A stretch of 64,000 nt of DNA. It comes from Apostichopus japonicus. Taxonomy: Eukaryota; Echinodermata; Holothuroidea; Aspidochirotida; Stichopodidae. Location: NCBI RefSeq assembly GCF_037975245.1, contig NC_092580.1, forward strand, positions 24,943,001 through 25,007,000. The letters run 5' to 3'. Shown piece by piece: positions 1 through 10,725 of this stretch. Position numbers and translations under genes: made by a program. Under the pieces are notes generated by a model, which did not search any database, was not told the origin of the DNA, and saw nothing but the letters and a program-made list of their open reading frames with translations. Position 1 is the stretch's first letter, and every line of letters starts with the position of its first letter.

Positions 1-193
1 ACTGAGATATTAGGTGGATTAACTAATACTTACAGCTCCCCGTGTAGGCACTTGCTGTAAAAGATCGGCAAAAGACGTCATCACCCGGGTTTCGAACCAC
101 GGATGCAAAAGAGAGCCTCGATCATCAGCTCGCACAGTGCGCCAAGCCATCGCGCCACTGTATGGACTGAGATATTAGGTGGATTAACTAATA

Positions 194-194
194 A
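194..194. other. Private substitution C to A at p29, unit 2
   Basis: This copy has A where all others have C, one base outside the left arm of the p30-p60 hairpin. Seen once in the window. Confidence 0.9.
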
Positions 195-330
195 TTACAG
201 CTCCCCGTGTAGGCACTTGCTGTAAAAGATCGGCAAAAGACGTCATCACCCGGGTTTCGAACCACGGATGCAAAAGAGAGCCTCGATCATCAGCTCGCAC
301 AGTGCGCCAAGCCATCGCGCCACGGTATGG

Positions 331-360
331 ACTGAGATATTAGGTGGATTAACTAATACT
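331..360. other. AT-rich spacer segment of the monomer
   Basis: The p1-p30 part has 9 of 30 G+C, against about 56 percent for the rest. It holds ATTA-AC-TAAT (p18-p27), a short inverted repeat. It corresponds to the tail side of the tRNA-related head when read on the minus strand, so it could be a remnant of the SINE body or tail, but there is no poly-A or short tail repeat to prove it. No gene or recognised motif is visible. Confidence 0.5.
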
Positions 361-390
361 TACAGCTCCCCGTGTAGGCACTTGCTGTAA
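360..390. repeat. Perfect 7 bp inverted repeat with 17 nt loop in each monomer
   Basis: TTACAGC at p30-p36 is the exact reverse complement of GCTGTAA at p54-p60. The bases just outside and just inside the stem do not extend it. The structure recurs in every copy, so the array carries close to 390 evenly spaced potential cruciforms or RNA hairpins. The stem is unaltered in every copy I read; substitutions in this area fall in the loop (p38 in units 375-378, p42 in unit 295) or just outside it (p29 in unit 2). Function unknown. Confidence 0.75.
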
Positions 391-403
391 AAGATCGGCA
401 AAA
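389..403 (-). terminator. Two TTTT runs downstream of the B box
   Basis: On the minus strand, TTTT occurs at p73-p70 and again at p62-p59, beginning 15 and 26 nt past the end of the B box. Four or more T residues on the non-template strand can end polymerase III transcription, so these would fit the end of a roughly 90-105 nt transcript. Against function, another TTTT (p110-p107, bases 437-440 here) lies between the A-box-like element and the B box and would favour premature release. Unit 380 breaks the first run (base 62605). Weak, context-based call. Confidence 0.25.
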
Positions 404-417
404 GACGTCATCACCCG

Positions 418-428
418 GGTTTCGAACC
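418..428 (-). promoter_or_regulatory. Perfect RNA polymerase III B box, repeated in every monomer
   Basis: On the minus strand p98-p88 reads GGTTCGAAACC, matching the consensus GGTTCGANNCC at every position. This is the TFIIIC-binding element of tRNA genes and tRNA-derived SINEs, corresponding to the T arm. The same 11 bases recur every 165 bp across the window. The only change I found is in unit 91 (base 14938), which alters the last base of the box. Whether it is bound or drives transcription is not shown by sequence. Confidence 0.7.
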
Positions 429-460
429 ACGGATGCAAAAGAGAGCCTCGATCATCAGCT

Positions 461-471
461 CGCACAGTGCG
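461..471. repeat. CGCAC-A-GTGCG palindrome inside the tRNA-related segment
   Basis: Bases p131-p141 form a perfect 5 bp inverted repeat around one central A. It lies where the D-arm to anticodon-arm region of the tRNA-like head would be. Next to it, p128-p131 (GCTC) can pair with p113-p116 (GAGC) across an 11 nt loop, giving a competing hairpin that shares p131. Changes cluster at its flanks: p127-p129 on one side and p142 on the other. Confidence 0.6.
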
Positions 472-476
472 CCAAG

Positions 477-487
477 CCATCGCGCCA
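477..487 (-). promoter_or_regulatory. A-box-like element paired with the B box
   Basis: The minus strand at p157-p147 reads TGGCGCGATGG. Against the loose A-box pattern TRGYNNARNNG it has one mismatch, G for A at the seventh position. It starts 59 nt upstream of the B box, a little wide but within the spacing tolerated in tRNA genes with long variable arms or introns. An overlapping alternative, TGGCTTGGCGC at p149-p139, has two mismatches but lies closer (51 nt) and may be the true homologue of the D-arm, shortened by deletion. The p159 dimorphism lies two bases outside the box. Confidence 0.4.
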
Positions 488-2293
488 CGGTATGGACTGA
501 GATATTAGGTGGATTAACTAATACTTACAGCTCCCCGTGTAGGCACTTGCTGTAAAAGATCGGCAAAAGACGTCATCACCCGGGTTTCGAACCACGGATG
601 CAAAAGAGAGCCTCGATCATCAGCTCGCACAGTGCGCCAAGCCATCGCGCCACGGTATGGACTGAGATATTAGGTGGATTAACTAATACTTACAGCTCCC
701 CGTGTAGGCACTTGCTGTAAAAGATCGGCAAAAGACGTCATCACCCGGGTTTCGAACCACGGATGCAAAAGAGAGCCTCGATCATCAGCTCGCACAGTGC
801 GCCAAGCCATCGCGCCACGGTATGGACTGAGATATTAGGTGGATTAACTAATACTTACAGCTCCCCGTGTAGGCACTTGCTGTAAAAGATCGGCAAAAGA
901 CGTCATCACCCGGGTTTCGAACCACGGATGCAAAAGAGAGCCTCGATCATCAGCTCGCACAGTGCGCCAAGCCATCGCGCCACTGTATGGACTGAGATAT
1001 TAGGTGGATTAACTAATACTTACAGCTCCCCGTGTAGGCACTTGCTGTAAAAGATCGGCAAAAGACGTCATCACCCGGGTTTCGAACCACGGATGCAAAA
1101 GAGAGCCTCGATCATCAGCTCGCACAGTGCGCCAAGCCATCGCGCCACGGTATGGACTGAGATATTAGGTGGATTAACTAATACTTACAGCTCCCCGTGT
1201 AGGCACTTGCTGTAAAAGATCGGCAAAAGACGTCATCACCCGGGTTTCGAACCACGGATGCAAAAGAGAGCCTCGATCATCAGCTCGCACAGTGCGCCAA
1301 GCCATCGCGCCACGGTATGGACTGAGATATTAGGTGGATTAACTAATACTTACAGCTCCCCGTGTAGGCACTTGCTGTAAAAGATCGGCAAAAGACGTCA
1401 TCACCCGGGTTTCGAACCACGGATGCAAAAGAGAGCCTCGATCATCAGCTCGCACAGTGCGCCAAGCCATCGCGCCACTGTATGGACTGAGATATTAGGT
1501 GGATTAACTAATACTTACAGCTCCCCGTGTAGGCACTTGCTGTAAAAGATCGGCAAAAGACGTCATCACCCGGGTTTCGAACCACGGATGCAAAAGAGAG
1601 CCTCGATCATCAGCTCGCACAGTGCGCCAAGCCATCGCGCCACGGTATGGACTGAGATATTAGGTGGATTAACTAATACTTACAGCTCCCCGTGTAGGCA
1701 CTTGCTGTAAAAGATCGGCAAAAGACGTCATCACCCGGGTTTCGAACCACGGATGCAAAAGAGAGCCTCGATCATCAGCTCGCACAGTGCGCCAAGCCAT
1801 CGCGCCACTGTATGGACTGAGATATTAGGTGGATTAACTAATACTTACAGCTCCCCGTGTAGGCACTTGCTGTAAAAGATCGGCAAAAGACGTCATCACC
1901 CGGGTTTCGAACCACGGATGCAAAAGAGAGCCTCGATCATCAGCTCGCACAGTGCGCCAAGCCATCGCGCCACGGTATGGACTGAGATATTAGGTGGATT
2001 AACTAATACTTACAGCTCCCCGTGTAGGCACTTGCTGTAAAAGATCGGCAAAAGACGTCATCACCCGGGTTTCGAACCACGGATGCAAAAGAGAGCCTCG
2101 ATCATCAGCTCGCACAGTGCGCCAAGCCATCGCGCCACGGTATGGACTGAGATATTAGGTGGATTAACTAATACTTACAGCTCCCCGTGTAGGCACTTGC
2201 TGTAAAAGATCGGCAAAAGACGTCATCACCCGGGTTTCGAACCACGGATGCAAAAGAGAGCCTCGATCATCAGCTCGCACAGTGCGCCAAGCC

Positions 2294-2295
2294 TA
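2294..2295. other. Dinucleotide change AT to TA at p149-p150, unit 14
   Basis: GCCAT becomes GCCTA in this copy only. Two adjacent bases change together, which could be one multinucleotide event, a two-base inversion or a local consensus error. It falls inside both candidate A-box elements on the minus strand. Confidence 0.9.
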
Positions 2296-4125
2296 CGCGC
2301 CACGGTATGGACTGAGATATTAGGTGGATTAACTAATACTTACAGCTCCCCGTGTAGGCACTTGCTGTAAAAGATCGGCAAAAGACGTCATCACCCGGGT
2401 TTCGAACCACGGATGCAAAAGAGAGCCTCGATCATCAGCTCGCACAGTGCGCCAAGCCATCGCGCCACTGTATGGACTGAGATATTAGGTGGATTAACTA
2501 ATACTTACAGCTCCCCGTGTAGGCACTTGCTGTAAAAGATCGGCAAAAGACGTCATCACCCGGGTTTCGAACCACGGATGCAAAAGAGAGCCTCGATCAT
2601 CAGCTCGCACAGTGCGCCAAGCCATCGCGCCACGGTATGGACTGAGATATTAGGTGGATTAACTAATACTTACAGCTCCCCGTGTAGGCACTTGCTGTAA
2701 AAGATCGGCAAAAGACGTCATCACCCGGGTTTCGAACCACGGATGCAAAAGAGAGCCTCGATCATCAGCTCGCACAGTGCGCCAAGCCATCGCGCCACTG
2801 TATGGACTGAGATATTAGGTGGATTAACTAATACTTACAGCTCCCCGTGTAGGCACTTGCTGTAAAAGATCGGCAAAAGACGTCATCACCCGGGTTTCGA
2901 ACCACGGATGCAAAAGAGAGCCTCGATCATCAGCTCGCACAGTGCGCCAAGCCATCGCGCCACGGTATGGACTGAGATATTAGGTGGATTAACTAATACT
3001 TACAGCTCCCCGTGTAGGCACTTGCTGTAAAAGATCGGCAAAAGACGTCATCACCCGGGTTTCGAACCACGGATGCAAAAGAGAGCCTCGATCATCAGCT
3101 CGCACAGTGCGCCAAGCCATCGCGCCACTGTATGGACTGAGATATTAGGTGGATTAACTAATACTTACAGCTCCCCGTGTAGGCACTTGCTGTAAAAGAT
3201 CGGCAAAAGACGTCATCACCCGGGTTTCGAACCACGGATGCAAAAGAGAGCCTCGATCATCAGCTCGCACAGTGCGCCAAGCCATCGCGCCACGGTATGG
3301 ACTGAGATATTAGGTGGATTAACTAATACTTACAGCTCCCCGTGTAGGCACTTGCTGTAAAAGATCGGCAAAAGACGTCATCACCCGGGTTTCGAACCAC
3401 GGATGCAAAAGAGAGCCTCGATCATCAGCTCGCACAGTGCGCCAAGCCATCGCGCCACGGTATGGACTGAGATATTAGGTGGATTAACTAATACTTACAG
3501 CTCCCCGTGTAGGCACTTGCTGTAAAAGATCGGCAAAAGACGTCATCACCCGGGTTTCGAACCACGGATGCAAAAGAGAGCCTCGATCATCAGCTCGCAC
3601 AGTGCGCCAAGCCATCGCGCCACTGTATGGACTGAGATATTAGGTGGATTAACTAATACTTACAGCTCCCCGTGTAGGCACTTGCTGTAAAAGATCGGCA
3701 AAAGACGTCATCACCCGGGTTTCGAACCACGGATGCAAAAGAGAGCCTCGATCATCAGCTCGCACAGTGCGCCAAGCCATCGCGCCACGGTATGGACTGA
3801 GATATTAGGTGGATTAACTAATACTTACAGCTCCCCGTGTAGGCACTTGCTGTAAAAGATCGGCAAAAGACGTCATCACCCGGGTTTCGAACCACGGATG
3901 CAAAAGAGAGCCTCGATCATCAGCTCGCACAGTGCGCCAAGCCATCGCGCCACGGTATGGACTGAGATATTAGGTGGATTAACTAATACTTACAGCTCCC
4001 CGTGTAGGCACTTGCTGTAAAAGATCGGCAAAAGACGTCATCACCCGGGTTTCGAACCACGGATGCAAAAGAGAGCCTCGATCATCAGCTCGCACAGTGC
4101 GCCAAGCCATCGCGCCACTGTATGG

Positions 4126-7100
4126 ACTGAGATATTAGGTGGATTAACTAATACTTACAGCTCCCCGTGTAGGCACTTGCTGTAAAAGATCGGCAAAAGA
4201 CGTCATCACCCGGGTTTCGAACCACGGATGCAAAAGAGAGCCTCGATCATCAGCTCGCACAGTGCGCCAAGCCATCGCGCCACGGTATGGACTGAGATAT
4301 TAGGTGGATTAACTAATACTTACAGCTCCCCGTGTAGGCACTTGCTGTAAAAGATCGGCAAAAGACGTCATCACCCGGGTTTCGAACCACGGATGCAAAA
4401 GAGAGCCTCGATCATCAGCTCGCACAGTGCGCCAAGCCATCGCGCCACGGTATGGACTGAGATATTAGGTGGATTAACTAATACTTACAGCTCCCCGTGT
4501 AGGCACTTGCTGTAAAAGATCGGCAAAAGACGTCATCACCCGGGTTTCGAACCACGGATGCAAAAGAGAGCCTCGATCATCAGCTCGCACAGTGCGCCAA
4601 GCCATCGCGCCACGGTATGGACTGAGATATTAGGTGGATTAACTAATACTTACAGCTCCCCGTGTAGGCACTTGCTGTAAAAGATCGGCAAAAGACGTCA
4701 TCACCCGGGTTTCGAACCACGGATGCAAAAGAGAGCCTCGATCATCAGCTCGCACAGTGCGCCAAGCCATCGCGCCACGGTATGGACTGAGATATTAGGT
4801 GGATTAACTAATACTTACAGCTCCCCGTGTAGGCACTTGCTGTAAAAGATCGGCAAAAGACGTCATCACCCGGGTTTCGAACCACGGATGCAAAAGAGAG
4901 CCTCGATCATCAGCTCGCACAGTGCGCCAAGCCATCGCGCCACGGTATGGACTGAGATATTAGGTGGATTAACTAATACTTACAGCTCCCCGTGTAGGCA
5001 CTTGCTGTAAAAGATCGGCAAAAGACGTCATCACCCGGGTTTCGAACCACGGATGCAAAAGAGAGCCTCGATCATCAGCTCGCACAGTGCGCCAAGCCAT
5101 CGCGCCACGGTATGGACTGAGATATTAGGTGGATTAACTAATACTTACAGCTCCCCGTGTAGGCACTTGCTGTAAAAGATCGGCAAAAGACGTCATCACC
5201 CGGGTTTCGAACCACGGATGCAAAAGAGAGCCTCGATCATCAGCTCGCACAGTGCGCCAAGCCATCGCGCCACGGTATGGACTGAGATATTAGGTGGATT
5301 AACTAATACTTACAGCTCCCCGTGTAGGCACTTGCTGTAAAAGATCGGCAAAAGACGTCATCACCCGGGTTTCGAACCACGGATGCAAAAGAGAGCCTCG
5401 ATCATCAGCTCGCACAGTGCGCCAAGCCATCGCGCCACGGTATGGACTGAGATATTAGGTGGATTAACTAATACTTACAGCTCCCCGTGTAGGCACTTGC
5501 TGTAAAAGATCGGCAAAAGACGTCATCACCCGGGTTTCGAACCACGGATGCAAAAGAGAGCCTCGATCATCAGCTCGCACAGTGCGCCAAGCCATCGCGC
5601 CACGGTATGGACTGAGATATTAGGTGGATTAACTAATACTTACAGCTCCCCGTGTAGGCACTTGCTGTAAAAGATCGGCAAAAGACGTCATCACCCGGGT
5701 TTCGAACCACGGATGCAAAAGAGAGCCTCGATCATCAGCTCGCACAGTGCGCCAAGCCATCGCGCCACGGTATGGACTGAGATATTAGGTGGATTAACTA
5801 ATACTTACAGCTCCCCGTGTAGGCACTTGCTGTAAAAGATCGGCAAAAGACGTCATCACCCGGGTTTCGAACCACGGATGCAAAAGAGAGCCTCGATCAT
5901 CAGCTCGCACAGTGCGCCAAGCCATCGCGCCACGGTATGGACTGAGATATTAGGTGGATTAACTAATACTTACAGCTCCCCGTGTAGGCACTTGCTGTAA
6001 AAGATCGGCAAAAGACGTCATCACCCGGGTTTCGAACCACGGATGCAAAAGAGAGCCTCGATCATCAGCTCGCACAGTGCGCCAAGCCATCGCGCCACGG
6101 TATGGACTGAGATATTAGGTGGATTAACTAATACTTACAGCTCCCCGTGTAGGCACTTGCTGTAAAAGATCGGCAAAAGACGTCATCACCCGGGTTTCGA
6201 ACCACGGATGCAAAAGAGAGCCTCGATCATCAGCTCGCACAGTGCGCCAAGCCATCGCGCCACGGTATGGACTGAGATATTAGGTGGATTAACTAATACT
6301 TACAGCTCCCCGTGTAGGCACTTGCTGTAAAAGATCGGCAAAAGACGTCATCACCCGGGTTTCGAACCACGGATGCAAAAGAGAGCCTCGATCATCAGCT
6401 CGCACAGTGCGCCAAGCCATCGCGCCACGGTATGGACTGAGATATTAGGTGGATTAACTAATACTTACAGCTCCCCGTGTAGGCACTTGCTGTAAAAGAT
6501 CGGCAAAAGACGTCATCACCCGGGTTTCGAACCACGGATGCAAAAGAGAGCCTCGATCATCAGCTCGCACAGTGCGCCAAGCCATCGCGCCACGGTATGG
6601 ACTGAGATATTAGGTGGATTAACTAATACTTACAGCTCCCCGTGTAGGCACTTGCTGTAAAAGATCGGCAAAAGACGTCATCACCCGGGTTTCGAACCAC
6701 GGATGCAAAAGAGAGCCTCGATCATCAGCTCGCACAGTGCGCCAAGCCATCGCGCCACGGTATGGACTGAGATATTAGGTGGATTAACTAATACTTACAG
6801 CTCCCCGTGTAGGCACTTGCTGTAAAAGATCGGCAAAAGACGTCATCACCCGGGTTTCGAACCACGGATGCAAAAGAGAGCCTCGATCATCAGCTCGCAC
6901 AGTGCGCCAAGCCATCGCGCCACGGTATGGACTGAGATATTAGGTGGATTAACTAATACTTACAGCTCCCCGTGTAGGCACTTGCTGTAAAAGATCGGCA
7001 AAAGACGTCATCACCCGGGTTTCGAACCACGGATGCAAAAGAGAGCCTCGATCATCAGCTCGCACAGTGCGCCAAGCCATCGCGCCACGGTATGGACTGA

Positions 7101-8085
7101 GATATTAGGTGGATTAACTAATACTTACAGCTCCCCGTGTAGGCACTTGCTGTAAAAGATCGGCAAAAGACGTCATCACCCGGGTTTCGAACCACGGATG
7201 CAAAAGAGAGCCTCGATCATCAGCTCGCACAGTGCGCCAAGCCATCGCGCCACGGTATGGACTGAGATATTAGGTGGATTAACTAATACTTACAGCTCCC
7301 CGTGTAGGCACTTGCTGTAAAAGATCGGCAAAAGACGTCATCACCCGGGTTTCGAACCACGGATGCAAAAGAGAGCCTCGATCATCAGCTCGCACAGTGC
7401 GCCAAGCCATCGCGCCACGGTATGGACTGAGATATTAGGTGGATTAACTAATACTTACAGCTCCCCGTGTAGGCACTTGCTGTAAAAGATCGGCAAAAGA
7501 CGTCATCACCCGGGTTTCGAACCACGGATGCAAAAGAGAGCCTCGATCATCAGCTCGCACAGTGCGCCAAGCCATCGCGCCACGGTATGGACTGAGATAT
7601 TAGGTGGATTAACTAATACTTACAGCTCCCCGTGTAGGCACTTGCTGTAAAAGATCGGCAAAAGACGTCATCACCCGGGTTTCGAACCACGGATGCAAAA
7701 GAGAGCCTCGATCATCAGCTCGCACAGTGCGCCAAGCCATCGCGCCACGGTATGGACTGAGATATTAGGTGGATTAACTAATACTTACAGCTCCCCGTGT
7801 AGGCACTTGCTGTAAAAGATCGGCAAAAGACGTCATCACCCGGGTTTCGAACCACGGATGCAAAAGAGAGCCTCGATCATCAGCTCGCACAGTGCGCCAA
7901 GCCATCGCGCCACGGTATGGACTGAGATATTAGGTGGATTAACTAATACTTACAGCTCCCCGTGTAGGCACTTGCTGTAAAAGATCGGCAAAAGACGTCA
8001 TCACCCGGGTTTCGAACCACGGATGCAAAAGAGAGCCTCGATCATCAGCTCGCACAGTGCGCCAAGCCATCGCGCCACGGTATGG
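4126..8085. repeat. Units 26-49: homogeneous G-allele block
   Basis: Twenty-four consecutive monomers appear identical to the consensus, with G at p159 and no private changes seen by eye. It separates two mixed blocks. Confidence 0.8.
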
Positions 8086-10725
8086 ACTGAGATATTAGGT
8101 GGATTAACTAATACTTACAGCTCCCCGTGTAGGCACTTGCTGTAAAAGATCGGCAAAAGACGTCATCACCCGGGTTTCGAACCACGGATGCAAAAGAGAG
8201 CCTCGATCATCAGCTCGCACAGTGCGCCAAGCCATCGCGCCACTGTATGGACTGAGATATTAGGTGGATTAACTAATACTTACAGCTCCCCGTGTAGGCA
8301 CTTGCTGTAAAAGATCGGCAAAAGACGTCATCACCCGGGTTTCGAACCACGGATGCAAAAGAGAGCCTCGATCATCAGCTCGCACAGTGCGCCAAGCCAT
8401 CGCGCCACGGTATGGACTGAGATATTAGGTGGATTAACTAATACTTACAGCTCCCCGTGTAGGCACTTGCTGTAAAAGATCGGCAAAAGACGTCATCACC
8501 CGGGTTTCGAACCACGGATGCAAAAGAGAGCCTCGATCATCAGCTCGCACAGTGCGCCAAGCCATCGCGCCACTGTATGGACTGAGATATTAGGTGGATT
8601 AACTAATACTTACAGCTCCCCGTGTAGGCACTTGCTGTAAAAGATCGGCAAAAGACGTCATCACCCGGGTTTCGAACCACGGATGCAAAAGAGAGCCTCG
8701 ATCATCAGCTCGCACAGTGCGCCAAGCCATCGCGCCACTGTATGGACTGAGATATTAGGTGGATTAACTAATACTTACAGCTCCCCGTGTAGGCACTTGC
8801 TGTAAAAGATCGGCAAAAGACGTCATCACCCGGGTTTCGAACCACGGATGCAAAAGAGAGCCTCGATCATCAGCTCGCACAGTGCGCCAAGCCATCGCGC
8901 CACGGTATGGACTGAGATATTAGGTGGATTAACTAATACTTACAGCTCCCCGTGTAGGCACTTGCTGTAAAAGATCGGCAAAAGACGTCATCACCCGGGT
9001 TTCGAACCACGGATGCAAAAGAGAGCCTCGATCATCAGCTCGCACAGTGCGCCAAGCCATCGCGCCACTGTATGGACTGAGATATTAGGTGGATTAACTA
9101 ATACTTACAGCTCCCCGTGTAGGCACTTGCTGTAAAAGATCGGCAAAAGACGTCATCACCCGGGTTTCGAACCACGGATGCAAAAGAGAGCCTCGATCAT
9201 CAGCTCGCACAGTGCGCCAAGCCATCGCGCCACTGTATGGACTGAGATATTAGGTGGATTAACTAATACTTACAGCTCCCCGTGTAGGCACTTGCTGTAA
9301 AAGATCGGCAAAAGACGTCATCACCCGGGTTTCGAACCACGGATGCAAAAGAGAGCCTCGATCATCAGCTCGCACAGTGCGCCAAGCCATCGCGCCACGG
9401 TATGGACTGAGATATTAGGTGGATTAACTAATACTTACAGCTCCCCGTGTAGGCACTTGCTGTAAAAGATCGGCAAAAGACGTCATCACCCGGGTTTCGA
9501 ACCACGGATGCAAAAGAGAGCCTCGATCATCAGCTCGCACAGTGCGCCAAGCCATCGCGCCACGGTATGGACTGAGATATTAGGTGGATTAACTAATACT
9601 TACAGCTCCCCGTGTAGGCACTTGCTGTAAAAGATCGGCAAAAGACGTCATCACCCGGGTTTCGAACCACGGATGCAAAAGAGAGCCTCGATCATCAGCT
9701 CGCACAGTGCGCCAAGCCATCGCGCCACTGTATGGACTGAGATATTAGGTGGATTAACTAATACTTACAGCTCCCCGTGTAGGCACTTGCTGTAAAAGAT
9801 CGGCAAAAGACGTCATCACCCGGGTTTCGAACCACGGATGCAAAAGAGAGCCTCGATCATCAGCTCGCACAGTGCGCCAAGCCATCGCGCCACGGTATGG
9901 ACTGAGATATTAGGTGGATTAACTAATACTTACAGCTCCCCGTGTAGGCACTTGCTGTAAAAGATCGGCAAAAGACGTCATCACCCGGGTTTCGAACCAC
10001 GGATGCAAAAGAGAGCCTCGATCATCAGCTCGCACAGTGCGCCAAGCCATCGCGCCACTGTATGGACTGAGATATTAGGTGGATTAACTAATACTTACAG
10101 CTCCCCGTGTAGGCACTTGCTGTAAAAGATCGGCAAAAGACGTCATCACCCGGGTTTCGAACCACGGATGCAAAAGAGAGCCTCGATCATCAGCTCGCAC
10201 AGTGCGCCAAGCCATCGCGCCACGGTATGGACTGAGATATTAGGTGGATTAACTAATACTTACAGCTCCCCGTGTAGGCACTTGCTGTAAAAGATCGGCA
10301 AAAGACGTCATCACCCGGGTTTCGAACCACGGATGCAAAAGAGAGCCTCGATCATCAGCTCGCACAGTGCGCCAAGCCATCGCGCCACGGTATGGACTGA
10401 GATATTAGGTGGATTAACTAATACTTACAGCTCCCCGTGTAGGCACTTGCTGTAAAAGATCGGCAAAAGACGTCATCACCCGGGTTTCGAACCACGGATG
10501 CAAAAGAGAGCCTCGATCATCAGCTCGCACAGTGCGCCAAGCCATCGCGCCACTGTATGGACTGAGATATTAGGTGGATTAACTAATACTTACAGCTCCC
10601 CGTGTAGGCACTTGCTGTAAAAGATCGGCAAAAGACGTCATCACCCGGGTTTCGAACCACGGATGCAAAAGAGAGCCTCGATCATCAGCTCGCACAGTGC
10701 GCCAAGCCATCGCGCCACTGTATGG
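8086..10725. repeat. Units 50-65: second mixed G/T block
   Basis: Nine of 16 monomers carry T at p159 (units 50, 52, 53, 55, 56, 59, 61, 64, 65). No other differences were seen. The T spacing pattern does not match that of units 1-25, so it is not a simple copy of that block. Confidence 0.85.

Larger units (their letters stand above)
414..493 (-). repeat. tRNA-related (SINE-head-like) part of the monomer
   Basis: Shown for unit 3; the same segment recurs in every copy. Read on the minus strand it contains an A-box-like element, a possible anticodon-arm-like hairpin (GAGC pairing with GCTC, loop 11 nt), then a perfect B box, in tRNA order. It is not an intact tRNA: the T-stem around TTCGAAA has only 3 of 5 pairs, the seven bases after it do not pair with the seven before either possible A box, and there is a TTTT between the boxes. 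Known tRNA-derived SINEs keep the A and B boxes while losing the cloverleaf, which matches. From memory the wording is like invertebrate tRNA-SINE heads; no search was possible. An alternative is a decayed tRNA gene captured directly into the satellite. Confidence 0.6.
331..495. repeat. Reference consensus monomer (unit 3)
   Basis: This copy carries the commonest base at every position, including G at p159, and is used here as the reference; p1 is base 331. In order it holds an AT-rich stretch (p1-p30), a hairpin (p30-p60), two AAAA runs (p59-p62, p70-p73), the palindromes GACGTC (p74-p79), CCCGGG (p84-p89) and TTCGAA (p91-p96), a third AAAA run (p107-p110), and a GC-rich tRNA-related segment on the minus strand (about p84-p163). 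Twelve CpG dinucleotides are present. No internal duplication is visible, so 165 bp is the basic unit and not a dimer. The choice of base 1 as the start is arbitrary because the repeat is circularly permutable. Confidence 0.97.
1..4125. repeat. Units 1-25: mixed G/T block at p159
   Basis: Nine of 25 monomers carry T at p159 (units 1, 6, 9, 11, 15, 17, 19, 22, 25) and the rest carry G. Spacings between T copies are 2 to 5 units with no fixed period, so this is not a regular higher-order repeat. Private changes occur in unit 2 (base 194) and unit 14 (bases 2294-2295). Confidence 0.85.

Noticed and set aside
340-349. Telomere-like TTAGG string in the AT-rich part
   Set aside because: It occurs once per monomer, is not tandem, and is followed by TGGATTA rather than another telomeric unit.
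403-410. CRE/ATF-like site (TGACGTCT on the minus strand, p80-p73)
   Set aside because: It matches 7 of 8 bases of TGACGTCA, but an 8-base near-match in a satellite with several short palindromes is expected by chance and has no promoter context.
414-428. CENP-B box (minus-strand TTCG and CGGG near the B box)
   Set aside because: The elements TTCG and CGGG are present in the right order, but the gap is 5 bases instead of the 7 in the core TTCGNNNNANNCGGG, and the required central A is missing.
358-480. Short ORFs repeated in each monomer: 43 codons on the minus strand (ATG at p150-p148 to TAA at p21-p19) and 40 codons on the plus strand (ATG at p103 to TAA at p60 of the next monomer)
   Set aside because: 165 is a multiple of 3, so any frame behaves alike in every copy, but all six frames contain at least one stop per monomer. 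No long protein is possible and the short ORFs have no supporting start context or composition.
331-495. An intact tRNA gene in each monomer, minus strand
   Set aside because: The TTCGAA loop and B box look right, but only 3 of 5 T-stem pairs form, no acceptor stem can be made with either A-box choice, and the D-arm is too short. It is called a degenerate tRNA-related element instead.
331-495. Spliced-leader RNA or 5S-type tandem gene array
   Set aside because: A short tandem unit with a GTAAGT is suggestive of SL RNA, but I see no Sm-binding site (A then 4-6 T then G) in a suitable position. The 5S internal control region is not recognisable.
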